DNA from: Streptomyces sp. NBC_01232
GTDB taxonomy: Bacteria > Actinomycetota > Actinomycetes > Streptomycetales > Streptomycetaceae
Direction: 5' to 3'
DNA: 64,000 bases
Assembly (NCBI RefSeq): GCF_035989885.1
Contig: NZ_CP108518.1
Coordinates: forward strand, 3,938,501-4,002,500
The notes beneath the pieces are model-generated. The model was not told the origin of the DNA. It ran no database searches and saw only the letters and a program-made list of their open reading frames with translations. This document shows positions 44,739-53,045 of the stretch, one piece after another. Made by a program: the position numbers and the translations under genes. Positions within the stretch are counted from its first letter, which is position 1, and each line of letters begins with the position of its first letter.

Positions 44739-44954
44739 GTGGAACCGCACACCGAAGCGACCCTGGTCCCTCCGCTTGACTCCCTGCCGCTCCAGCGGCC
44801 GCACGCGCAGCCGGAGCCGCCGGCCGGCCACACCACATCCACCGCCGACCGCGGATCGTTCTGCCTGGCCGTCTGCACCTGCGGCTGGCGCGGCCCGGCC
44901 CGCCGCTCCCGCGACCTGGCCCGCAGGGACGCCACCGACCACACCGCCGCCTAG
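44739..44954 (+). CDS. small conserved hypothetical protein with CxC motif
   Basis: A 71-residue cytoplasmic protein, beginning MEPHTEATLVPPLDSLPLQ from a GTG. A CxxxCxCGW segment (CLAVCTCGWRGPARRS) could bind metal. From memory, a similar protein occurs at the same place in S. coelicolor. Two GTG codons six and nine bases upstream are alternatives. The TAG stop is formed by the CTAG end of the MITE-like element at 44951. Function unknown. Confidence 0.68.
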   Translation: MEPHTEATLVPPLDSLPLQRPHAQPEPPAGHTTSTADRGSFCLAVCTCGWRGPARRSRDLARRDATDHTAA

Positions 44955-45035
44955 GTCCTGTCGGCAAAGTCCCCCCTGGCCCGTGGCGCCCGGCACCGCG
45001 GGCCCGACCGGCGCTCCTTCGACGACAGGACCTAG
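44951..45035. mobile_element. 85-bp MITE-like palindromic element bounded by CTAG
   Basis: Perfect 13-bp terminal inverted repeats CTAGGTCCTGTCG, with a GC-rich centre. It is a different family from the element at 25116 but has the same CTAG boundary and the same position at a gene's stop codon. No coding capacity. Confidence 0.75.
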
Positions 45036-45089
45036 CCCGTTCGGACGGCCCGGCTGGCCCGGGCGCACGACAGCGGATGCCCTTGACTC

Positions 45090-45302
45090 ATGTCAGGATC
45101 CGCAGTCCGCCTCGCGGCCCTCCTCTGGGCCCTGCTCTTCGCGTTCGCCCCGGCCGCCGCGGCCTGGGCCAGACCCGTGGGCTCGGCGGACAGCCCGGCG
45201 GACGTGGCCCTGGCCATCGGGCTCACCTGCACCGCGGCCGCGGTCACCTGCTGGTGGCTGCGCTCGAAGTACCGTCGTGACGCCGACGGCGGTGATCCGT
45301 GA
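45090..45302 (+). CDS. small two-TM membrane protein
   Basis: A 70-residue protein with two hydrophobic segments (about 8-26 and 38-57) and a basic C-terminus (RSKYRRDADGG). The start is ATG. Its TGA overlaps the GTG of the next small gene. No family recognised. It lies 55 bp after the MITE-like element, and its promoter may be within that element or the short gap. Confidence 0.6.
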   Translation: MSGSAVRLAALLWALLFAFAPAAAAWARPVGSADSPADVALAIGLTCTAAAVTCWWLRSKYRRDADGGDP

Positions 45303-45445
45303 CGCCCCGGACCCGAAGCCGGACAGGGCCCCGGGCGCGGCCCCGGACCCGGCCGACGGCGGTGCGGATGTGCTTCGGGGCTGCGGGACTGTGCCTGCTG
45401 ACGGCCGCACTGCTCGCCGTCTGGCACGCGTACGGCCGGACCTGA
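45299..45445 (+). CDS. 48-residue membrane peptide, coupled to the previous gene
   Basis: GTG at 45299 overlaps the preceding stop (GTGA) and encodes 48 residues: an Arg/Pro/Thr-rich start (RTRSRTGPRARPRTRPT), then one hydrophobic segment (MCFGAAGLCLLTAALLAVW) and HAYGRT. The coupling and the membrane segment support a real gene, although GC-driven open frames are common here. It is convergent with the PAP2 gene 19 bp away. Confidence 0.5.
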   Translation: MTPRTRSRTGPRARPRTRPTAVRMCFGAAGLCLLTAALLAVWHAYGRT

Positions 45446-45463
45446 GAGCCCGTACCGCCCGTG

Positions 45464-46192
45464 TCAGGCGGCGAGGTCGCTCTCGTGCGGACGCTGCCCC
45501 GCGGGCGGGGTCTGCGCCTGCGGGAGCCCGACCGGCCGGGGCAGCCCGCGCCCCTTGGCCCGTACGAGCCGGCCGAAGCGGCGGGAGCGGGCCACCGCCC
45601 GCACCAGCGGGGTGAGCGCGGCCATCGCGAGCGGCGCGAGCAGGAGCACCACTGCGGTGCCGAGCGCGAGGCCGCCGATGACGTCGGTCGGGTAGTGGAT
45701 GCCCATGTAGACGCGGGAGAAGCCCTCGGCGAAGGCCAGCCCGATCCCCAGGACGCCGAGCCGCCGGTTCGCCACGAACAGGCCCACGCCCAGGGCCATC
45801 GCGAGGGTGGTGTGGCCGCTGACGAAGGAGAACTCGGTGCGCCCGAGACCGGAGCCGAAGCCGGGATCGAGCACCTGGAGGCCCTCGTGCTGCATGAACG
45901 GCCGCGGCCGGCCGACGAATTCGCGCAGCGGCACATTCACGAGCAGGGCCAGAACGGCTGCCAGCGGGGCCCACACGAGCGCGGCGAAGGACTCGGCGGC
46001 GGCGGGCTCGTCCTGCCGGCGCGCTCCGCGCCAGCACCACAGGACCAGGAGCACCAGGGCCAGCAGGATTCCGTATTCACCGGCCAGGCTCACGGCCCGG
46101 TCGATCCACGCCGGAGCGTGCCGTGCCGCTCCGTTGATCTCGTACAGCAGGCTGACATCCACGTTCGGCCCACCTGTTGTGAGTCCAGCCAT
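45464..46192 (-). CDS. PAP2-family membrane phosphatase
   Basis: A 242-residue membrane lipid phosphatase with about six TM segments. The three PAP2 motifs are present: FVGRPRPF, the SGHT box (FSFVSGHTT) and SRVYMGIHYPTDV with the catalytic His. Substrates include undecaprenyl pyrophosphate or phosphatidic acid. The ATG at 46192 gives MAGLTTGG; the upstream in-frame ATG at 46273 has no signal-like extension. C-terminal tail is basic and hydrophilic. Confidence 0.9.
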   Translation of the reverse strand: MAGLTTGGPNVDVSLLYEINGAARHAPAWIDRAVSLAGEYGILLALVLLVLWCWRGARRQDEPAAAESFAALVWAPLAAVLALLVNVPLREFVGRPRPFMQHEGLQVLDPGFGSGLGRTEFSFVSGHTTLAMALGVGLFVANRRLGVLGIGLAFAEGFSRVYMGIHYPTDVIGGLALGTAVVLLLAPLAMAALTPLVRAVARSRRFGRLVRAKGRGLPRPVGLPQAQTPPAGQRPHESDLAA

Positions 46193-46284
46193 GGTGATGC
46201 GGCCCCTTGCCCTTGCCGTGGTTCCCCTGCGGGACGCACCCGTGTGTGCGCCCCTCCGCCCCCACTTGATCAACCCCCGCTTTC

Positions 46285-46316
46285 ATGGAACGCCCGTTCT
46301 GGCTCCTACGTTCCAT
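46285..46316. promoter_or_regulatory. inverted repeat upstream of the PAP2 gene
   Basis: ATGGAACG and CGTTCCAT flank a 16-bp spacer, and a nested GAACG-CC-CGTTC palindrome starts at 46288. The set lies about 95 bp before the PAP2 start. It could be an operator; no protein is assigned. Confidence 0.35.
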
Positions 46317-46396
46317 TCTCCACGGAATGATCACTCCAACGTTATCGAAGAGTGACTCATCGTCGCAGCTCAGGGCCTTTGCTTCACGGAGAGTTG

Positions 46397-47419
46397 CTAC
46401 GACGCCCGACCAGCGGCGGGACGCTCCGGAAGGGCCTCCGCACCATCCTTGGTCACACGCGTCGCACCGAAGTAGTCGGGCGTGTCGATCTTGTCGAACC
46501 GGATCACCGCGCCGGTGTACGGGGCGTTGATCATGTATCCGCCCCCGACGTACAGCCCGACGTGCCGGATCTCCCGAGAGTTCGTCAGATCGTCGGAGAA
46601 GAAGACGAGATCACCGGGCAGGAGTTGATCCCGCGAGGGATGCGGCCCGGCGTTGTACTGGTCGTTCGCCACCCGCGGCAACTGGATCCCCACGGTCTCG
46701 TACGCGGCCTTGGTCAGCCCGGAACAGTCGAACCGCCCGTCCTGATCGGGCGTCCCGTTGCCACCCCACAGATACGGCGTCCCGAGCTGCTTCTGCGCGA
46801 AGTAGATCGCCCCGGCGGCCTGTTGCGAGGGTGCCACCCGCCCGACGGGCCGCTCGAAGCTCTTCGCCAGCGTGGTGATGGCCTTCACGTACCCCTGGGT
46901 CTCCTTGTACGGCGGCACCCCGCCGTACTTGATGACCGCGTACGCCCCCGCGTTGTACGCCGCGAGCATGTTCGACGCGTCGTCCCCGGGCACGCTCGCC
47001 ACGTCCTTGGCCAGCTGGCAGTCGTACGAGGCCGCCGAGGGGATCGCGTCGTTCGGGTCCCAGATGTCCCGGTCCCCGTCACCGTCACCGTCGATGCCGT
47101 GGCCCGCCCAAGTGCCCGGAATGAACTGTGCGATACCGCGCGCGTCCGCCGGACTCACGGCACTCGGGTTCCAGCCGCTCTCGGAGTACAGCTGAGCCGC
47201 GAGCAGGGCCGGGTTGATGGCCGGGCAGAGATTGCCCCACTTCTCCACCAGCGCCTGGTACTTCGCAGGCACGGCGCCCTTGGCCAGCCCCACGGCGCGG
47301 CCGCCCGCACCGGACCCCACGAGGCCCGCCGCCGCCGAGTACGTCCCCACGACGAGGAGCGCCACGAACGTCAGACACAGCCCGATCCCGATCCCGCCGG
47401 CCATCCAGAATCTGCGCAC
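46397..47419 (-). CDS. bifunctional lytic transglycosylase / NlpC/P60 peptidoglycan hydrolase
   Basis: A 340-residue wall hydrolase. An N-terminal membrane anchor or signal (about 5-32), an SLT-type lytic transglycosylase domain (about 55-185, catalytic Glu in YSESGWNP, plus ADARGIAQFIPGTW) and a C-terminal NlpC/P60 domain (catalytic Cys in FDCSGL, His in RHVGLYVG). This PrgK/VirB1-like architecture typically opens the wall for Gram-positive type IV secretion machines, and the T4SS-like operon lies 6 kb away. In S. coelicolor a homologue lies directly beside that cluster. The ATG gives MRRFWMAG. Confidence 0.93.
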   Translation of the reverse strand: MRRFWMAGGIGIGLCLTFVALLVVGTYSAAAGLVGSGAGGRAVGLAKGAVPAKYQALVEKWGNLCPAINPALLAAQLYSESGWNPSAVSPADARGIAQFIPGTWAGHGIDGDGDGDRDIWDPNDAIPSAASYDCQLAKDVASVPGDDASNMLAAYNAGAYAVIKYGGVPPYKETQGYVKAITTLAKSFERPVGRVAPSQQAAGAIYFAQKQLGTPYLWGGNGTPDQDGRFDCSGLTKAAYETVGIQLPRVANDQYNAGPHPSRDQLLPGDLVFFSDDLTNSREIRHVGLYVGGGYMINAPYTGAVIRFDKIDTPDYFGATRVTKDGAEALPERPAAGRAS

Positions 47420-47480
47420 CCGTCAACCCTCCCCCATACCCGTCACTTCAACGTGCGATTCGGCCGTGTCGCATGTCCGG

Positions 47481-49172
47481 CTACCCCACTCGGAAGCCGG
47501 AGCAGGCGATGCTCGCGTACTTCGTAGGGTCATCCTCGACGTGGTAGAAGACCACCGTCCAGTCCCCGGGGTCGGCGGACAGGGGCACGGCGGGCCACGT
47601 TTTGCCCGCGGCGTGCATCGTGAAGTCGTCCGGATACGTGAGCGTCACGTCGCCACCCGACTTGTAGTGCGTGTAGATGTCGGCGGGCCTGCTCGTGTAG
47701 CCCACGGCCCGGTTGTCCATCGGGAAGGGCTTGCCCGTGGACGGCTCGATGTCGTGGGGGGACTTGACCGCCACGGACACGTAGTACGGCGCGGGCGCGG
47801 ACTGCTCCATCTCCGCGTACTTGATCCGCATCTTGATGGACGCCGACCTGCCCGGCTTCCCGTTCACGCTGGTGGTCGAGACGGCCGACTGGAAGCCTGC
47901 GCCCGGGGACTTCTCCTCGGCGGGCTGGTTGCACTGGCCGACCCCCTGGACGGCCAGGTCGCGGTCGGGGGAGCCCGTCCACACATACCGCGAGATCTGG
48001 TTGTTGTCGATGTACTCGGCCGCAGGCTTGGAAGCACCCTTGGATCCAGTGGCCGCGGGCGTCTGCCCGCCCTGCGCCGGCGGCGGCCCAGTCGTGGCAC
48101 CGCCCTTGTCGGCTCCGTCCCGCACCGCGCCGCCGCTGCCGCCGCCGTCGAAAGGAACCAGCTTCCAGACGGCCACGGCCCCCACGACGGCCAGCGCGAC
48201 CCCGGCGGCCACCCATGCACCCGTCCGCCCCCGCCTCGGCGCATCCACCGCCGTACCCTGCGTCGGGGTGTAGCCGGGCATCATCCCGGGCCCCTGCGTC
48301 CGCATCTCGTGCACCGGTACGGCCTCGCCCAGCGCCCCGAGCCCGAGGTACACCGGATCGTCGACCAGCGCGTCCCGGACCCCGCACCGGGCGATGACCT
48401 CCTGCGGGGCGGGCCGCTCGGCCGGGTCCTTCGCCACGCACGCCTCGATCAGCGCCGCCAGCCCCGGCTCCACCCCGGCCACGTCGACCGGCTCGTGCAC
48501 CGCCCGGTAGCTCACCGTCGTCGCCACGCCCGTACCGAACGGCGGCCGCCCCGTCGCCGCGTACGCGAGGGTCGCGCCCAGCGCGAAGACGTCCGCCGCG
48601 GCCCCGGCCTCCGCCCCCAGCAGCACCTCGGGTGCGGTGTACCCCGGCGTCCCCGGCGCCTGCCCGTCCTGGGTGAGAGCCGTCTCGCCCACGCCCCGCG
48701 CGATCCCGAAGTCGATGAGCTGCGGCCCCTGCGCACCCAGGATGACGTTCTGCGGCTTGAGGTCCCGGTGCGTCACCCCGTACGCGTGGACACTCGCCAG
48801 CCCCTCCGCGAGCGCCGCGAACAGCCGCCGGCAGGTGTCCGCGGGCAGACCACCGCGCTCCGCCACCGCGTGACCGAGCGTCGGGCCCGCCACGTACTCG
48901 GTCGCCAGCCAGTACGGCGCCCCCGCCAGCGAGGCGTCGATCAGGTTCGCCGTGTACGCCGACCGCACCGCACGCACCGTCTCGGCCTCACGCCGGAACC
49001 GCGCCAGCGCCTCCGGATGCCCGGTGATCTCGTCCCGGATGACCTTCACGGCGACCAGGCGCCCACCCGGCGACCGCCCGAGGTACACCTGCCCCATCCC
49101 CCCGGCACCGAGCCGGGCCAGCAGCGCATGCGTCCCGATCCGGGCCGGGTCGACGTCTCTCAGGGGCTCCAT
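47481..49172 (-). CDS. transmembrane Ser/Thr protein kinase (PknB-like)
   Basis: A 563-residue receptor kinase. P-loop GAGGMGQVY (22-30), Lys43 (VAVKV), catalytic HRDLKPQN (His135/Asp137), DFGIA (Asp154) and APE are all present, so it should be active. A juxtamembrane Pro/Thr linker, one TM segment (about 315-335) and a Gly/Ala/Pro-rich spacer lead to an extracytoplasmic domain of about 160 residues with two Cys (GQCNQP, IACSGF) instead of PASTA repeats. The start is ATG (MEPLRDVDP). Signal and substrates are unknown; with the wall hydrolase next to it, a wall-related role is possible. Confidence 0.93.
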   Translation of the reverse strand: MEPLRDVDPARIGTHALLARLGAGGMGQVYLGRSPGGRLVAVKVIRDEITGHPEALARFRREAETVRAVRSAYTANLIDASLAGAPYWLATEYVAGPTLGHAVAERGGLPADTCRRLFAALAEGLASVHAYGVTHRDLKPQNVILGAQGPQLIDFGIARGVGETALTQDGQAPGTPGYTAPEVLLGAEAGAAADVFALGATLAYAATGRPPFGTGVATTVSYRAVHEPVDVAGVEPGLAALIEACVAKDPAERPAPQEVIARCGVRDALVDDPVYLGLGALGEAVPVHEMRTQGPGMMPGYTPTQGTAVDAPRRGRTGAWVAAGVALAVVGAVAVWKLVPFDGGGSGGAVRDGADKGGATTGPPPAQGGQTPAATGSKGASKPAAEYIDNNQISRYVWTGSPDRDLAVQGVGQCNQPAEEKSPGAGFQSAVSTTSVNGKPGRSASIKMRIKYAEMEQSAPAPYYVSVAVKSPHDIEPSTGKPFPMDNRAVGYTSRPADIYTHYKSGGDVTLTYPDDFTMHAAGKTWPAVPLSADPGDWTVVFYHVEDDPTKYASIACSGFRVG

Positions 49173-49252
49173 TGGCACGAGCCTGCCATACCGACTCCCG
49201 CCCGGCAGAGGCGGGTTGACGCCGCGGACCGGCCGGATCCGAAGGAGACGGC

Positions 49253-50056
49253 CTAGGAGCGTGGCGCCACGAACAGGCTCTGCGCGCTCCGCCCGATGGG
49301 CCCCTTCTCGTCGTGCAGCAGCGCGTCCGCGAGCCCGATCCCGGCGGCGTCCACACTCGTACGCGCCTCCACGCACGCCCACTCGCCCACCGGATGGCGG
49401 TGCAGATGGACGGTCAGGTCACCGTTGATGAAGACGTACCGGCCGAAGTCCATCACCGAGCTGATCCCGTTGCCCGAGTCGGCGGCGATCAGCACCCGGT
49501 CCAGCGGCCTGGTCTCCTCCCCGGCGATCAGCGGCACCTTCATCCGCATCCAGCAGGTCCCCGGGCCCAGTTCGACGAAGGCGCCCTCGGTGAACCGGGT
49601 CTCCATGGCCGAGTGGTAGCCGGTCTCCCACGGCACCGGGAAGAACGGAGTCACCTCCACCTCCCCGGGCGGCGGCAGCTGCGGCCCCGGGACCACGGCC
49701 GGCACGGCCTCCCCGGCGACCCGGATCCGCAGCGCCCGCGCCAGCATCACGGGCGCGGCGCCCGCCGGGGCGAGCGCCGCCTCGACGACCTCGGTGCCGC
49801 GCCCGGCCCGCAGCACGCTGGTGGTGACCTCGAGCTCGCCGATCGGCACCGGGCGCAGGATCTCGTAGGTGATCCGGGCGATCCTCATGTCCGTACGCGC
49901 ACCGGGCCGCTCCTCGACGGCCCGCCCGAGCAGGGCGGCCGGCGGCCCGGCATGCTGCGAGCCCGGGTCCCACGGACCGCGCGTGTATTCGGTGGCCAGG
50001 AACCGCCCGGCGTCGACCCGCTCGAAGAATCCCTCGTACCCGTCGGCAGCACCCAT
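49253..50056 (-). CDS. thioesterase-family (double hotdog) protein
   Basis: A 267-residue protein of the TesB-like acyl-CoA thioesterase family. Two hotdog halves are visible: GPWDPGSQHAGPPAALLGRAVEE in the first and SVMDFGRYVFINGDLTVHLHR with WACVEARTSVDAAGIGLADALLHDEKG in the second. No signal. The ATG at 50056 (MGAADGYEGFF) is preferred over upstream frame extension to 50107. It lies alone between the kinase and LysE genes, and the acyl substrate is unknown. Confidence 0.85.
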   Translation of the reverse strand: MGAADGYEGFFERVDAGRFLATEYTRGPWDPGSQHAGPPAALLGRAVEERPGARTDMRIARITYEILRPVPIGELEVTTSVLRAGRGTEVVEAALAPAGAAPVMLARALRIRVAGEAVPAVVPGPQLPPPGEVEVTPFFPVPWETGYHSAMETRFTEGAFVELGPGTCWMRMKVPLIAGEETRPLDRVLIAADSGNGISSVMDFGRYVFINGDLTVHLHRHPVGEWACVEARTSVDAAGIGLADALLHDEKGPIGRSAQSLFVAPRS

Positions 50057-50107
50057 GCCGCCCACGCTACCGACAGGTAACTCGGGCCACCACCCCCTGC
50101 CGCTCAC

Positions 50108-50716
50108 TCAGCGGGCGAAGCCCAGCCCCACCCCCAGCCCCACCAGCACCGACCCGATGGCCCGGTTCAGCGTCTTCTGCGCCTTCAGCATCCGGTCGCG
50201 CAGCCGCGAGACGGAGAAGAACAGCGCCACCGCACCGAACCAGCCCAGGTGCGCCGCCGACATGAACAGCCCGTAGCCCGCCTGCTGCCAGAGCGGCGTC
50301 TCCGGGTTCACCACCTGCGTAAAGGTCGACACCACGAACAGCGTCGTCTTCGGGTTGAGCACATTGGTCAGGAACCCGGACCTCATCGCCCCCAGCCGGG
50401 TCAGCTGCGGCTTCGACTCCAGGTCCACGGTCACCTCGGCGCGCGCCCGGAAGGTGCGGATGCCGATCCACACCAGATAGGCCGCGCCCGCCAGCTTGAT
50501 CACGGTGAACAGCGTGGTGGAGGAGGCGATCAGCAGACCGACCCCGAGCATCGTGTAGGAGACGTGGACCAGGACGCCGGCCGCGACCCCCGCGGCGGCG
50601 AACAGCCCGGTGGGGCGCCCGTAGAGATAGCTGTTGCGGACCACCATGGCGAAATCGGCGCCGGGACTGATCACGGCGAGAAGGGTGATGACGGCGACTG
50701 CGATCACTTCTGTCAT
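50108..50716 (-). CDS. LysE-family amino-acid exporter
   Basis: A 202-residue membrane protein with six TM segments of the LysE/RhtB family. The N-terminal motif VISPGADFAMVVRNSYLYGRPTG and the mid-protein LNPKTTLFVVS are diagnostic. Substrates include homoserine, threonine or other small amines, not predictable here. The ATG at 50716 (MTEVIAVAV) begins at TM1. 51 bp upstream of the thioesterase gene on the same strand, so possibly co-transcribed. Confidence 0.9.
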   Translation of the reverse strand: MTEVIAVAVITLLAVISPGADFAMVVRNSYLYGRPTGLFAAAGVAAGVLVHVSYTMLGVGLLIASSTTLFTVIKLAGAAYLVWIGIRTFRARAEVTVDLESKPQLTRLGAMRSGFLTNVLNPKTTLFVVSTFTQVVNPETPLWQQAGYGLFMSAAHLGWFGAVALFFSVSRLRDRMLKAQKTLNRAIGSVLVGLGVGLGFAR

Positions 50717-50841
50717 ACGGGGATGCTCACCGCCGCCGCCCCGTTGATCAAGCCCCGAACGCCCCCGCACGCTCCACGCACGCACCGGCTGCACACCGGG
50801 TACGCACCGGGTACGCGAGGACGCGGGCCCGACAGGAGACA

Positions 50842-51705
50842 ATGGAGGACGTGCCGAGTACCCCCACCGCCCCCGACGCTCCCGACGCCCCCGCCGCTCT
50901 CCCCGGGCTTCCCGTCCTGCAGGCCGACTGCGCGAACTGCTTCGCGCTCTGCTGCGTCGCCCTCCCCTTCGCCAAGTCCAGCGACTTCGCCGTGAACAAG
51001 CCCGCCGGAACCCCCTGCAAGAACCTCCAGCAGGACTTCCGCTGTGGCATCCACACCCGGCTGCGCGACAAGGGCTTCCAGGGCTGCACCGTCTTCGACT
51101 GCTTCGGCGCGGGACAACAGGTCTCCCAGGTCACCTTCGGCGGCCGCGACTGGCGCAGCCACCCCGGCACCGCCCGCCTGATGTACGAGGTCTTCCCGGT
51201 CCTGCGACAGCTCCACGAGCTGCTCTTCTACGTCAGCGAGGCCCTGGCCCTCCCGGCCGCCGCCCCGGTCCACCCCGAGCTGCGCCGGGCCCTGACGGAG
51301 ACCGAGGCATGGACCAGGGCCGACGCGGAGGCCCTGGCGGACCTGGACGTCGGTGCGATCCGGCAGCAGATCAACACCCTGCTCCTGACGACCAGCGAAC
51401 TCGTACGGGCGAAGGCGCCGGGCCGCAAGAAGAACCACCGCGGGGCCGACCTGATGGGCGCCCGCCTCGCGGGAGCCGACCTCCGCGGCGCGAACCTCCG
51501 CGGTGCCTACCTGATCGCCGCCGACCTCACCGGCGCCGACCTCCGCACGGCCGACCTGATCGGCGCGGACCTGCGCGACACCAACCTCCGCGGCGCGGAC
51601 CTGCGCGGCGCCGTCTTCCTCACCCAACCCCAGCTGAACGCGGCCCAGGGCGACGCCACCACCCGGATTCCCCCCACCCTCACCCGCCCCACCCACTGGA
51701 CCTGA
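50842..51705 (+). CDS. pentapeptide-repeat protein with N-terminal Cys-rich module
   Basis: A 287-residue protein. Residues 25-90 hold eight Cys (30, 33, 37, 38, 59, 68, 82, 87) in a C-x2-C-x3-CC pattern, resembling YkgJ-type zinc/iron-chelate modules. A helical middle follows, and residues about 196-256 are twelve pentapeptide repeats (A(D/N)LxG), forming a right-handed quadrilateral beta-helix as in Qnr-type DNA mimics. The start is ATG. Divergent from LysE by 125 bp. Function unknown; pentapeptide proteins can bind gyrase or act as scaffolds. Confidence 0.88.
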   Translation: MEDVPSTPTAPDAPDAPAALPGLPVLQADCANCFALCCVALPFAKSSDFAVNKPAGTPCKNLQQDFRCGIHTRLRDKGFQGCTVFDCFGAGQQVSQVTFGGRDWRSHPGTARLMYEVFPVLRQLHELLFYVSEALALPAAAPVHPELRRALTETEAWTRADAEALADLDVGAIRQQINTLLLTTSELVRAKAPGRKKNHRGADLMGARLAGADLRGANLRGAYLIAADLTGADLRTADLIGADLRDTNLRGADLRGAVFLTQPQLNAAQGDATTRIPPTLTRPTHWT

Positions 51706-51893
51706 CCCCACGGGCCTCGCGGGCTCCGCGGGCCTCGCGGGCCTCGTCGGCTCCGCGGGCCCTGTCGGCCCTGCCAGCCCCACGGGCCCCGCCGACGCTC
51801 GAGGCGCCCACCCAGCCCGCGGGCATTGCGGCGCGGGACCCCGAGCGAGCGAGCCCCGGAAACAACCGCGCCGCACCCGTACCTCGCGCGGCC

Positions 51894-53045
51894 TCACACC
51901 CGCGCCAGGAACCCCCGCACGGCAGCGACGTACCCCTGCGGGTCCCCCACCCGCACCGCATGCCCAGCCGGCAACTCGACCAGCCGCACCCCCGCCCTGC
52001 GCACCGTCATCTCCCGCGCGTGCTCCGCCGACAGCACCCCGCTCCGGTCCCCCCGCACCAGCAGCGTCGGCTTGCGCACCTCCAGCCAGTCCCCCCAGTG
52101 GTCCCCGTTCAGCCCCCGCTGGGACGCCACCATGTCCTCCACCTCGAACACGGTCCCCCAACCGTCCGGGTACTCCTGCAGCGACCCCTCCAGATGCGGC
52201 GCCGCGCTCCCCACCCCCGCCAGGAACGCGGCCCGGGTCCCGGCCCGCCTCGGCCACTCCCGCGCGAACGACAGGTCGCCCTCGACCACCGCCCCGATGT
52301 CCTCGACCACCACCGCCCGCACCAGGTCCGGCCGTCGCGCCGCGAGCTGGTACGCATTGACCCCGCCCAGCGAATGCCCCAGCACCACCGCGGGCCCCAG
52401 CCCCAGCTGCTCCAGCAGGGCCGCCGCATCGGCCACGTACCCGTCCCGGGTGTACTCCCCCGCGCGATCCGAGCGCCCGTGCCCCCGCTGGTCCAGGGCG
52501 ATCACCCGCCACGCCGGACCCAGCTCCTGGGCCAGACGCCCGAAGCCCGCCCCGTCCTGGAAATGCCCGTGCAGGGCCAGCAGCGGCGCCCCCGGCCCGC
52601 CGAAGTCCGTGTACGCGAGCCGCCGCCCGTCCGGCGTCACCATCGCCCCCGGCAACGGCCCCAGCTTGTCGATGACCCGCTGCCGCAGCAGCTGGTACTC
52701 CTCCCACCGCCTCCGCAACCGCCCGCCCGGCCGCTTCACGACCCGTCCCGGCGTGACCGCCTCCCCACGCCGGAACTGTTCCCGCGTCAGGTCGATGCGG
52801 ATGCCCCCGGGCAGCAGGTTCCACCAGTGGTAGCCCTCCTGCCGACCGTCGTGGAACACCTCGCCCATCATCAGGTCCCCGCCCACGAGGTCCTGCACCA
52901 CGAGGGCGGTGATGTCACAGTGCCCCCAGGCCGGATTCTCCGGAGTCCAGGGGATCTTCGTGATGTCGGAGGGCTCGCAGGTCTCGGCCGACCATCCCGC
53001 CCGGATGGCCGCCTCGAGGTCCGCGAGAGTCCATGGAGTCGTCAT
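51894..53045 (-). CDS. YunG-like domain fused to an alpha/beta hydrolase
   Basis: A 383-residue fusion. Residues 1-105 resemble the YunG family (WGHCDITALVVQDLVGGDLMMGEVF, GYHWWNLLPGGIRIDLTREQF), whose Cys/His pattern recalls papain-like folds. An Arg-rich linker (about 106-130) leads to an alpha/beta hydrolase (135-383) with HGHFQDG, DQRGHGRSD, nucleophile elbow GHSLGG and a C-terminal His in PAGHAVR. The hydrolase resembles the one at 29255. The start is ATG (MTTPWTLADL). The 188-bp gap from the pentapeptide gene is cgggcctcg-type repeats. Substrate unknown. Confidence 0.88.
   Translation of the reverse strand: MTTPWTLADLEAAIRAGWSAETCEPSDITKIPWTPENPAWGHCDITALVVQDLVGGDLMMGEVFHDGRQEGYHWWNLLPGGIRIDLTREQFRRGEAVTPGRVVKRPGGRLRRRWEEYQLLRQRVIDKLGPLPGAMVTPDGRRLAYTDFGGPGAPLLALHGHFQDGAGFGRLAQELGPAWRVIALDQRGHGRSDRAGEYTRDGYVADAAALLEQLGLGPAVVLGHSLGGVNAYQLAARRPDLVRAVVVEDIGAVVEGDLSFAREWPRRAGTRAAFLAGVGSAAPHLEGSLQEYPDGWGTVFEVEDMVASQRGLNGDHWGDWLEVRKPTLLVRGDRSGVLSAEHAREMTVRRAGVRLVELPAGHAVRVGDPQGYVAAVRGFLARV

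Noticed and set aside
51706..51893. A possible gene between the pentapeptide and YunG-hydrolase genes
   Set aside because: The sequence is degenerate cgggcctcg/ctccg repeats. Open frames give only low-complexity Ala/Arg/Pro products.
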